A stretch of 9,072 nt of DNA from contig JANRIZ010000137.1 in NCBI GenBank assembly GCA_033764445.1, forward strand, positions 1-9,072, written 5' to 3'. The notes under the pieces were generated by a model, which saw only the letters and a program-made list of their open reading frames with translations, searched no databases and was not told the DNA's origin. Below are positions 1-6,865 of this stretch, one piece after another (the stretch's first letter is position 1; each line of letters starts with the position of its first letter). The stretch is from JANRIZ01 sp033764445. GTDB lineage: Bacteria; Verrucomicrobiota; Verrucomicrobiia; JAWXBN01. The translations under genes and the position numbers were made by a program.

Positions 1-3000
1 AACAACACCATTTCCTCCGCGGGAGGGGCCGTCGCCTTGAGCGGGGCCAATGGAACGGTCCTCAGTGGTGCGGGGACTCTCATCAACACCGCCGGGGGTG
101 CCTTCTCGGTCAATGCCGACAGTGATGCCAATGGAACCGGACTTTATCAGCAACTGGGAACGACCGTCGTCAACACGGCCGGGGGAGCTGTCAGCATCGT
201 TTCCGGGACCGGCGTTTCTTTTGCCGCAGGGACCGGGATCAATTCCGGGGCGGCGGATATTACACTCAATTCAAGCACGGGCCCGATCAATTTGGGAACC
301 CTCACCAGCGGCAATTATCTGGTGGTCGGCACGGACCTGACCGGTTTGGCCACCACGGGGGCCATTGTTTTTGGTGATCGCACACAAAACAAACAGATTC
401 TGGCCTCCGGATTCAATGTGGGTGCCAACAATGTTCGCATGGCCACGGCCGGCACCATCGAAAACGTGGCGGGGACGGCGGTGACCACGACCGGAACCAT
501 TACCCTGGATGCGGCGGGTGGAATCGGTACCAATGGTTCATTGCTTGTCGATGCACCCGGACTGGCCATTCTCACAGAGGGCCCCGTTGTTGATGTGGTG
601 GATGCCGCCAACCTCGCCTCCCTCGTGGTTCGCACCGACGGCACGGTCACCAATCAGAACGTTGTTGCGGGCAATCTCGCCGCCTACAATGTCAGTGAAA
701 ATATCACCACCCAGGACACGGTCATCAATGCCGTCACCGCCACCACTCCCATGAATTTTGTCTATTCAAACACGGTTGGGAACGTGACCTTTGGTGCGGT
801 GGATTTGACCGCGACCGGCAATCTCTCGCTCTTCACCACCAAGACCGCCACCCAGGGGGCGGGGGCCATCACCGTCAACAATGTCAACGTCATTGCCGGG
901 GCGGGCACTGATTTCATTCTCAATAATGCGGCCAATGTCATCAATGGCTCCATCTCCGCAACCGGCACGGGCGGCAATCTCCGGGACGTGACGCTTGTCG
1001 ATTCCACCCCGCTGGACATGGGAACGGTCACCATCAACCGGAACCTCACTGTCCAGGGTGCAGACATCACCCAAAGCGGAGTCCTGACCGTCGGGGGAAC
1101 GGCCACCTTCACCGCCAACACGGGCCAGGACATCATCCTCAACAATGTGGGCAACAGCATCACCGGCGCGGTGACATTCATCGGCAATGGCGGAAACCTC
1201 AACAATTTGAGTTTTGCCAACACCCAGTCGATCGCCAATGCACCGATGACTCTCGCGGGGAATCTGACCCTCAACTCCACGGCGGGAACGGTCAGTGTGG
1301 CCGCCACGACCGTCGGTGGCAATCTGAGTCTGACCGGTACGAGCGTGAGCCAGACCGGGGCGTTGGCCGTGACGGGTAATTCGACGATCACCGCCGCCAA
1401 TGGCCAGAGTATTACCCTCACGGATGCCGGCAACAATTTTGCGGGCACGGTCGATTTTGTGGCCGCCAGTGGCACCCTGCAGAATGTCTCGATCCGGGAC
1501 ACCTCCACCCTTGACCTTGCGGCTCTGACCCTCAACGGGAACCTGAATGTGGATGCCTTCAATATCACACAGACCGGGCCACTGGCCATCACGGGCACCA
1601 CGACAGTGACGGCCGCAGCCGGTCAGGATATCACCCTCAATGATGCGGGTAATGTCTTTACCGGGGCCCTGACCTTTGCAGGGAGCGGGGGTCAGTTGAA
1701 CAACGTCACCCTCCTCAACAACGGGGCTGTGTCACTCGGTGGTGTGGACCTTCTGGGGAATCTGGGTGTGACCGCACAGACCATCACAAGTTCGGGTGCG
1801 TTGCTGGTGGATGGAAATTCCCTCTTTACGGTCACCGCCCCCAATTCCGACCTGTTGTTTGCCGGGTCGGCCAATGACTTTGCCGGGATGGTCACCTTTG
1901 CCACCGCCGGGGCTGGCACGATCCGCGACATCGGTTTCCGCAACATCAATGCCGGGGCCACCACTCCCGTGCTTCCCGCCGGTCTCCGGAATCTCGCCCT
2001 GGCCTTTGACGCCCTGGCCTATGATCTGGACGGATCACTGCCGGTCATCACGGGCAATCTGGCCATCACGGCCGGGGGTGGAAATATCACCCAGAGTGCC
2101 ACACTCAATCTGCCGGGCAATCTGACCCTCAATTCCGGGGTCAATGACATCATCATCACCGACCCGGCCAATGTGGTCGTCGGCAGCGTCTCGCTGATCG
2201 GTGCCAATGTCACCTATGCCCAGGCAACAGACATCAATCTCGGGATGTCCTCCTCCCCGGGAACCGTCGATTTGACAACCGGCGGGGGCATCACCCAGAG
2301 CAGCTCCTTGACAGCCGGCACACTGACGGCGACCACGGGGGGACCCATCGCGCTGACGGGATCGGGCAACCAGATTTCAAGCCTCGGAACCATTGACCGC
2401 GGAGGGGCTTTCACACTCAATAACGTCAGTTCCCTGGCCGTGAATGCCCCCCTGACGGCGGGAACGGTCAATAACAATGTCACGATCTCTGTCTCCGGTG
2501 GCAATCTGACACTCAATGCCCCGATTGCCGGTCAGAATATTTCCCTCAACAGCCAGGGCTTCTATAACAATTCCGGGTCCTCCGCCCTTCAAACCTCCGG
2601 CGGCACGTGGCAGATTTTTGTGCCGGACCCCTCGAATGTCCAGTTTGGCGGGCTCAGTTCGGGGGCGACCTTTGTGTTCGGTTCCACCTCGGCCTCGGGT
2701 CAATCCGGCAATGTGATCATTTTCGGTCAGGGCGGCAATGTGGGTTCGTCCCTGCTCGTCAATCCCTCCAGTGCCACCGATCTTTCGGCGGGTCTGTTTG
2801 TCCTCAATCCCTGGTACGACTCGACCTATCCCCGCAACCAGATCAATTACGGGGATGCCTTCTTCAACCTTTACACCGTCGTGCCGGTTTATGCCGGCGG
2901 ATTCACGCGGGATTTCCAAAACTTCACGAGTCTCAGCGGATTCAATCCGAACAACTACATGGCCTTCTACTCGAGCTTTTTCTACGACCCGGATTACACC

Positions 3001-3015
3001 TACGGCTATTACTGA
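1..3015 (+). CDS. Large secreted beta-helix exoprotein, filamentous-hemagglutinin-like (5'-truncated)
   Basis: The reading frame is open from the first base of the window, so the gene begins upstream; the TTG at 37 is only an internal codon. About 1,004 residues are visible and end at TGA 3013-3015. The protein is rich in Gly, Ala, Asn, Thr, Val and Ser, appears to have no Cys and almost no Lys. It consists of short alternating stretches such as GNLTLN, ITQSGAL and GQDITLN, as expected for right-handed parallel beta-helix coils of FHA-like large exoproteins. A 73-residue repeat occupies 883-1818. At 2560-2655 is a motif FxNNxGxxAL...GTWQIFVPDP...GGL, which resembles the segment (usually ending in RWxVYSxxP) found near the end of the helix in many such proteins. 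The last 69 residues are aromatic-rich. No autotransporter beta-barrel is seen, so export through a two-partner (TpsB) channel encoded elsewhere is possible. A role in adhesion or surface structure is inferred from the family only. No transporter gene is present here. Confidence 0.85.
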   Translation, partial: NNTISSAGGAVALSGANGTVLSGAGTLINTAGGAFSVNADSDANGTGLYQQLGTTVVNTAGGAVSIVSGTGVSFAAGTGINSGAADITLNSSTGPINLGTLTSGNYLVVGTDLTGLATTGAIVFGDRTQNKQILASGFNVGANNVRMATAGTIENVAGTAVTTTGTITLDAAGGIGTNGSLLVDAPGLAILTEGPVVDVVDAANLASLVVRTDGTVTNQNVVAGNLAAYNVSENITTQDTVINAVTATTPMNFVYSNTVGNVTFGAVDLTATGNLSLFTTKTATQGAGAITVNNVNVIAGAGTDFILNNAANVINGSISATGTGGNLRDVTLVDSTPLDMGTVTINRNLTVQGADITQSGVLTVGGTATFTANTGQDIILNNVGNSITGAVTFIGNGGNLNNLSFANTQSIANAPMTLAGNLTLNSTAGTVSVAATTVGGNLSLTGTSVSQTGALAVTGNSTITAANGQSITLTDAGNNFAGTVDFVAASGTLQNVSIRDTSTLDLAALTLNGNLNVDAFNITQTGPLAITGTTTVTAAAGQDITLNDAGNVFTGALTFAGSGGQLNNVTLLNNGAVSLGGVDLLGNLGVTAQTITSSGALLVDGNSLFTVTAPNSDLLFAGSANDFAGMVTFATAGAGTIRDIGFRNINAGATTPVLPAGLRNLALAFDALAYDLDGSLPVITGNLAITAGGGNITQSATLNLPGNLTLNSGVNDIIITDPANVVVGSVSLIGANVTYAQATDINLGMSSSPGTVDLTTGGGITQSSSLTAGTLTATTGGPIALTGSGNQISSLGTIDRGGAFTLNNVSSLAVNAPLTAGTVNNNVTISVSGGNLTLNAPIAGQNISLNSQGFYNNSGSSALQTSGGTWQIFVPDPSNVQFGGLSSGATFVFGSTSASGQSGNVIIFGQGGNVGSSLLVNPSSATDLSAGLFVLNPWYDSTYPRNQINYGDAFFNLYTVVPVYAGGFTRDFQNFTSLSGFNPNNYMAFYSSFFYDPDYTYGYY
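883..1818 (+). repeat. Four tandem 73-residue (219-nt) beta-helix repeats
   Basis: The units lie inside the exoprotein and start at 883, 1102, 1381 and 1600. Each runs T-x-T-A...GQDITLN-[DN]-AGNxFTGxVTF...GNL...ITQSGALxVTG. The aspartate (or serine) anchor falls at 910, 1129, 1408 and 1627, and the GNL anchor (RNL in the first unit) at 1039, 1258, 1537 and 1756. All steps are exactly 219 nt except across unit 2. That unit is 279 nt because it carries one extra 60-nt, 20-residue coil: GNL occurs at 1258 and again at 1318. A degenerate fifth unit of about 80 residues follows at 1819-2058. Then come another extra coil of about 20 residues and a partial sixth unit (aspartate at 2146). DNA identity between units is modest, so this is an old duplication under structural constraint. 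Confidence 0.85.
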
Positions 3016-3029
3016 GATTCATTGGGAGC

Positions 3030-3047
3030 GCATGCGCCCCCGCATGC
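3030..3047 (+). terminator. Short hairpin just after the exoprotein stop, possible termination or mRNA-end structure
   Basis: A perfect 7-bp stem GCATGCG/CGCATGC with a CCCC loop begins 15 bases after the exoprotein stop codon. The imperfect arms 3016-3028 and 3088-3101 could pair outside it and enclose it in a larger stem. No T-run follows, so it is not a classical intrinsic terminator. It may act as an RNA-stabilising 3' structure or have no function. Confidence 0.25.
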
Positions 3048-3370
3048 ATCCGATCGACGCCCTCGTCGTCGGAACCCTTGCGTGAACCTCCTCATTGAAT
3101 CTGAGACGCTCAACACTCTGTGCCGAACACACAACATGTGTTTTGCGGCGTGGTACCCTCATTGAGCCATTGGCAACTCCGACATTCATCGCGAGCTGGT
3201 CAAAAATCGGCAACACGATTCTGCTGGGCCAACAGCTGCGTCGCTTTTTCCGCCACGCCGCCTCACCGCCCTGAGATCGGCTCGGAGATCGGGTGCCACC
3301 AAATCAAGGCCCACTTCGGTATCAGGCCAGGACCAGTTTCCCGGGCTTGAGTGGCGCGGCGATTGCCTGT

Positions 3371-3376
3371 AAGGTG
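3371..3376 (+). promoter_or_regulatory. Ribosome binding site that sets the malQ start
   Basis: AAGGTG lies 7 bases before the ATG at 3384. It supports this ATG over the GTG 33 bases upstream at 3351. The 11 residues between them are Arg-rich and unlike the start of the family. Confidence 0.6.
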
Positions 3377-3383
3377 CCGAGTC

Positions 3384-5075
3384 ATGCCCATCGATTTTTC
3401 CAGAAAACGCGCCGGTCTTCTGATTCCTGCTTTTGCCCTCAGGCGTCCGGGCGACATGGGGATCGGCGATACCGAGGCGGTCCGTCAGGCCGTTGATTTC
3501 TGCATTCAGACCGGGGTGACGGTCCTGCAGCTTCTGCCCATCAACGAAACGGGCGGGGATCACAGCCCCTACAACGCCATCAGTTCAGTGGCTCTGGACC
3601 CGGTGTACATCAGTGTCGATACCCTCTGCCGCGTGCCGGCCTTTCAGGACTGGGGGATCACCGTCGGGGAGACGGATTCGACCCGGCCCCACGATGGTCC
3701 TGTCGATTATGCCACGGTCAAACCTTTGAAACGGGGCATCATGCGGAGTATTTTTGAGGAACTGGGGGATCTGGCGCAGTTTCCGGATTACGTCCGTTTT
3801 GCAGAGGAGCATCGGGAATGGCTTCCGGCCTACACACTCTACCGGACTTTGCTGGATGAATATGACGGGGATGCCCGCTGGACCCAATGGCATCCCGAAC
3901 ATGCCTCCTTTGAGAGGGCCGGACAGTGGCTGGCGGCTTCCCCCGAGGCGGGTCGGATCGGACGGACCCGGGACTTTTACGGTTTTCTCCAGTGGATCGC
4001 CTTTTCACAGTGGGAGGAGGTCAGGTCGTATGCCGATTCAAAGGGCGTGAAGCTCATGGGGGACATCCCCTTCGGGGTCAGCCGTTACAGCGCCGATGTC
4101 TGGGCGCACCGGGCGATCTTCGATTTGGAATGGTCCGGGGGAGCCCCTCCGGAAAGTTTTTTCAAGGGCGACCCCTTTGTGGAGCGTTGGGGCCAGAATT
4201 GGGGCATTCCCCTGTACCACTGGGATGAGGTGGAGAAAACCGGATACGCCTGGTGGAGACAGCGCGTGCAGGTGACCTGCCGGGTTTTTCACCTCTTCCG
4301 CATCGACCATGTGCTGGGGTTTTTCCGGATTTACTCCTTCCCCTGGATTCCCGAACGCAACGGGGAGTTTGCCCTCCTCAATCAGGAACAGGCCCGCAAA
4401 TTGACCGGAGGGGAACTGCCGCATTTTCAACCGCACGAGGATGACACCCCGGAACATCAGAAAATCAACGCCGCCCAGGGACGCCGATTGCTGCTCAAAA
4501 TCCTGGAGTTTGCCGGGGCAAACGGCGTGGTCGCCGAGGACCTGGGGATTGTCCCGCCCTATGTGCGGCCGATCCTGCAGGAGTTGGGCATCCCCGGCTT
4601 TACCATTCCCATTTTTGAACGGAACGAAAGCACCTGGGAGTTTGCCGATCCCTCCGGATACTCAAAAATCAATCTCATCACCTTTGCCACCCACGACCAT
4701 ATGCCATTGTTGAGCTATTACGAAGACCTCGTGGCCCGCTGGCACGGACGAGACGGGGACGGGTCCGGGGCCTGGCAGGAGGTCCAGCGTCTGATGCGGC
4801 TGCTGGGTCTGGATCCGCAAAATCCGCCGCTGGATTTCACCCCCGGATTGCACCGGGCCTTTGACCGCGCCCTGATGTCCTCCCCGTGCTGGCTGGCAGT
4901 GAGCATGATCACCGACGTGCTGGGGACCGCGCAGCGGTTCAATGAACCGGGCAGTTCCAAGGACTCCAACTGGAGCCAGAGACTCGACCGTCCCCTGGAC
5001 CAATTCCAGAGCGATCCGCATTTTGCGCCGAAACTGGAAATGTTCCGCGACCTGGCCCGGGAATCAGGACGGTAA
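3384..5075 (+). CDS. malQ: 4-alpha-glucanotransferase (amylomaltase / disproportionating enzyme, GH77)
   Basis: The enzyme transfers alpha-1,4-glucan segments between maltodextrins or onto glucose in the cytoplasm, in maltose, maltodextrin and glycogen turnover. The product is 563 residues from the ATG preceded by AAGGTG. The N-terminal region has the usual GDMGIGD and QLLPINE...SPYNAISS blocks. MGDIPFGVSRYSADVWAH sits at residues 225-242, GAPPE at 253-257 and WGQNWG at 269-274. The three GH77 catalytic carboxylates are present: D308 in FRIDHVLGFFRIY (nucleophile), E385 in AEDLG (acid/base) and D438 in ATHDHM. RIDHVLGFFRI and the GAPP...GQNWG segment are closer to DPE2-type enzymes, as I remember them, than to Thermus-type MalQ. 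The N-terminal starch-binding domains of DPE2 are absent. No alpha-glucan genes adjoin it, so it looks monocistronic. Family assignment is firm; the subfamily is inferred from motif memory. Confidence 0.93.
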   Translation: MPIDFSRKRAGLLIPAFALRRPGDMGIGDTEAVRQAVDFCIQTGVTVLQLLPINETGGDHSPYNAISSVALDPVYISVDTLCRVPAFQDWGITVGETDSTRPHDGPVDYATVKPLKRGIMRSIFEELGDLAQFPDYVRFAEEHREWLPAYTLYRTLLDEYDGDARWTQWHPEHASFERAGQWLAASPEAGRIGRTRDFYGFLQWIAFSQWEEVRSYADSKGVKLMGDIPFGVSRYSADVWAHRAIFDLEWSGGAPPESFFKGDPFVERWGQNWGIPLYHWDEVEKTGYAWWRQRVQVTCRVFHLFRIDHVLGFFRIYSFPWIPERNGEFALLNQEQARKLTGGELPHFQPHEDDTPEHQKINAAQGRRLLLKILEFAGANGVVAEDLGIVPPYVRPILQELGIPGFTIPIFERNESTWEFADPSGYSKINLITFATHDHMPLLSYYEDLVARWHGRDGDGSGAWQEVQRLMRLLGLDPQNPPLDFTPGLHRAFDRALMSSPCWLAVSMITDVLGTAQRFNEPGSSKDSNWSQRLDRPLDQFQSDPHFAPKLEMFRDLARESGR

Positions 5076-5101
5076 AAGGGGGGAGACCTACTGATCACAA
5101 A

Positions 5102-5309
5102 CGCAGATTGGCTCAGATTTGCACAGATTCTGGAGAGGGTCCCTTTTGTTCTGCTTCGTAAAGGCTGAGACTGCAAGCGAAATGCTCTAAATGCTTGTTC
5201 GTGCCGCGAACTTTCACTGACGCCTGAACAGGAGAATCCAGCCAAAAAAATCAAGGTTGTTCTGTGGAAAACCAAAAAAAGAATCTGTGCTCATCTGAGC
5301 CAATCTGTG
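5102..5309. repeat. Inverted-repeat element with 10-nt-phased CAGATT boxes
   Basis: The left arm 5102-5131 and right arm 5280-5309 are inverted copies matching at 27 of 30 positions, separated by 148 bases. Each arm contains three boxes spaced exactly 10 nt: CAGATT at 5104, 5114 and 5124, and their complements AATCTG, CATCTG and AATCTG at 5282, 5292 and 5302. The interior has no credible gene. It contains a GTTCG/CGAAC mini-hairpin (5197-5211) and A-rich runs near the right arm. I recall similar CACAGAT-type strings as dispersed intergenic repeats in several bacterial phyla; that is memory, not a search. It could be a MITE-like repeat, a phased protein-binding site or a long RNA stem between malQ and the tRNA gene. 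No target-site duplication is obvious. Confidence 0.7.
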
Positions 5310-5350
5310 TCCAAGACGCCATTCAATCTGCGGATGAATCTCTTTGGAAG

Positions 5351-5427
<77 letters not shown>

Positions 5428-5445
5428 ATGGTGGCAGAAGGGTGA

Positions 5446-5474
5446 TTATTATGGGTTTTGGGGGATGATCGCAA
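5446..5474 (-). promoter_or_regulatory. Candidate promoter of tRNA-Arg
   Basis: On the minus strand a -35-like TTGCGA (5469-5474) precedes a -10-like CATAAT (5448-5453) by 15 bases; the overlapping TAATAA at 5446-5451 would give 17. Transcription would start roughly 15 bases before the mature tRNA 5' end. The match is suggestive only. The tRNA could instead be processed from an argH-lysA read-through transcript. Confidence 0.35.
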
Positions 5475-5508
5475 GCGATTTATCGGGATTTTTTGCGGGA
5501 CCGGGACA

Positions 5509-6795
5509 TCAGAGGGTTTCACCCCGGACCAGGTCGGCCAAACTTTCACGACGGCGGATGACCCGGGATTTGTTGCCGGAGACAAGGATTTCAGCCGGTT
5601 GCGGACGGGAGTTGTAGTTGCCCCCCATCACAAAACCGTAGGCGCCCGCACTCATCAGGCTCAGCAGTTCCCCCTGTCCCAGCGGGTGCAGCGGGCGGTC
5701 GTGGGCGAAACAATCCCCGCTTTCGCAGACGGGACCGACCACATCCGAGGGGATGGTCCGCCCGTTTTTTTTGCGGACCGGGACAATTTCATGGTAGCTC
5801 TCGTAGAGGGCCGGACGGATCAGATCGTTCATTGCCGCATCCACGATGACAAAGTTTTTGATGCCGGTTTTTTTCACAAATTGAACCTCCGTGAGCAGCA
5901 CCCCCGCATTGCCCACGATGAAGCGGCCCGGTTCGACGACGATTCTGAGTCCGAGAGGCTTGAGCAGGGGCAGCAGTGCCTGGGCATATTGCTCCGGGGT
6001 GATGAAGGCTTTGGAGGCCTTTCCCTTCCACCATTTCGGGTCGGCACTGGCCAGGGCCGGCTGGTAGACGATTTCGATGCCGCCCCCGATATCCAGTGTC
6101 CTGAAGGTCGGGAACCGGGCTTTGAGCGCTCTGACCAGGGGAATGACCTTTTTGACCGAGGCCACAAAGGGTTCGGACTCGGGGATGCGCGAACCGATAT
6201 GCATCTGCAATCCGTACACCTCGATATGCGGAAGGGTCGCCGCATGGTCGTAGACGCCCGGGACCTGTTCGAAGGCGATCCCGAATTTGTTTTCGTAGGT
6301 GCCCGTGGTGATTTTTTTGTGCCCCCCCGCCTCGACGTTGGGGTTGACACGCACGGCGATCCGCGCCCGGCGTTTGAGTTTGCCGGCCACCTTGTTGATC
6401 CGGTCCAGTTCCGGACGGCTCTCGACATTGAAACAGCCGATATTCCTTTTCAGTGCGTAGGCGATCTCCTCCTCGGTTTTTCCCACCCCGGCAAACACAC
6501 ATTTGCGCAGATCCCCCCCGGCCTTCTCCACGCGGTAAATTTCCCCCATGCTGACCACATCGAATCCGCCACCCAGCCCGGCAATGAGTCTGAGGACCGC
6601 CAGATTGGAATTGGCCTTCATGGCGTAACACACCTGATGCTCCACCGGGGCCAGGGCACGGTCCAGTTTGCGGAAGTGATCGGTGATCGTTGCCTCGGAG
6701 TAGACGTAAAGGGGGGTGCCGTGTTTGCGGGCCAGGGCTTCGAGGGACACGTTCTCGCAGTGAAGAACACCGTTTTTGTAGTGGAATGAATGCAT
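5509..6795 (-). CDS. lysA: Diaminopimelate decarboxylase
   Basis: This PLP enzyme decarboxylates meso-diaminopimelate to L-lysine, the last step of lysine synthesis, in the cytoplasm. The product is 428 residues, normal for the family. It shows a fold-type III alanine-racemase-like barrel followed by the C-terminal beta domain. Visible motifs are YAMKANSN with the PLP-binding K60, HIGSR with H199, the glycine loop LDIGGG near 234-239, EPGRF at 288-292, VDAAMNDLIRPALY at 318-331, CESGD at 357-361 (Cys of the paired active site) and GNYNSRP at 392-398. A segment near residues 243-265 (VYQPALASADPKWW...) looks longer than in common LysA proteins. The ATG at 6795 has no Shine-Dalgarno match. Instead a stem-loop ends three bases before it. 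It follows argH by 70 bases and is probably co-transcribed with it. Confidence 0.96.
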   Translation of the reverse strand: MHSFHYKNGVLHCENVSLEALARKHGTPLYVYSEATITDHFRKLDRALAPVEHQVCYAMKANSNLAVLRLIAGLGGGFDVVSMGEIYRVEKAGGDLRKCVFAGVGKTEEEIAYALKRNIGCFNVESRPELDRINKVAGKLKRRARIAVRVNPNVEAGGHKKITTGTYENKFGIAFEQVPGVYDHAATLPHIEVYGLQMHIGSRIPESEPFVASVKKVIPLVRALKARFPTFRTLDIGGGIEIVYQPALASADPKWWKGKASKAFITPEQYAQALLPLLKPLGLRIVVEPGRFIVGNAGVLLTEVQFVKKTGIKNFVIVDAAMNDLIRPALYESYHEIVPVRKKNGRTIPSDVVGPVCESGDCFAHDRPLHPLGQGELLSLMSAGAYGFVMGGNYNSRPQPAEILVSGNKSRVIRRRESLADLVRGETL

Positions 6796-6798
6796 GGT

Positions 6799-6826
6799 GG
6801 AGCCGCAATATAGGTTTTGCGGTCCC
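6799..6826 (-). promoter_or_regulatory. Stem-loop immediately before the lysA start codon
   Basis: On the minus strand CCGCAA and TTGCGG form a perfect 6-bp stem around an 8-base loop (core 6803-6822). Beyond an A/C mismatch, a G-U and two G-C pairs extend the stem, and the G-U exists only in the lysA-sense RNA. The 3' arm occupies the place of the ribosome site and ends three bases before ATG. A translational control or processing role is inference. The loop contains CTATA, so a -10-like element is an alternative reading. Confidence 0.4.
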
Positions 6827-6865
6827 CGTTGCCAAGGGTGTTTTGAACACGGACCCCGTGCAGGA

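Larger units (their letters stand above)
3016..3383. other. Gene-free intergenic region between the exoprotein gene and malQ
   Basis: There are 368 bases without a credible gene. Short frames exist here (for example 3120-3350 on plus), but they have no domain-like composition and no convincing ribosome site. The stretch holds three inverted repeats: GCATGCG/CGCATGC around CCCC at 3030-3047, an imperfect outer pair at 3016-3028 and 3088-3101, and a bulged hairpin at 3122-3149. A short direct repeat GAGATCGG occurs near 3270-3295. No clear -35/-10 pair for malQ could be supported. Confidence 0.6.

Noticed and set aside
37..39. TTG as the start of the exoprotein gene
   Set aside because: The same frame is open to base 1 with identical composition, so the true start is upstream of the window.
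762..1601. A 279-residue minus-strand frame opposite the exoprotein
   Set aside because: It is a low-complexity product rich in V, P, A and R. It mirrors the repeat-rich coding strand and has no domain or ribosome site.
883..2146. CRISPR or DNA-level tandem satellite
   Set aside because: The periodic DNA is coding, in frame and diverged. The periodicity is at the protein level and has no spacer structure.
3120..3350. A 76-residue plus-strand frame just before malQ
   Set aside because: It has no convincing ribosome site, hydrophobic pattern or family resemblance. Its composition looks like non-coding DNA. It could be a gene remnant, but nothing shows this.
3351..3383. Upstream GTG start for malQ
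   Set aside because: The extra 11 residues are Arg-rich and not typical, and AAGGTG is well placed for the ATG at 3384.
5280..5287. Intrinsic terminator from the T-run beside the right inverted-repeat arm on the minus strand
   Set aside because: A T-run follows the arm on the minus strand, but no local GC-rich stem sits directly before it. The arm pairs only with sequence 148 bases away.
5458..6789. A 443-residue open frame on the plus strand opposite lysA
   Set aside because: It lies exactly antisense to a well-supported lysA gene. It has no recognisable motifs and is rich in D, G, F and H in the manner of a GC-driven mirror frame.
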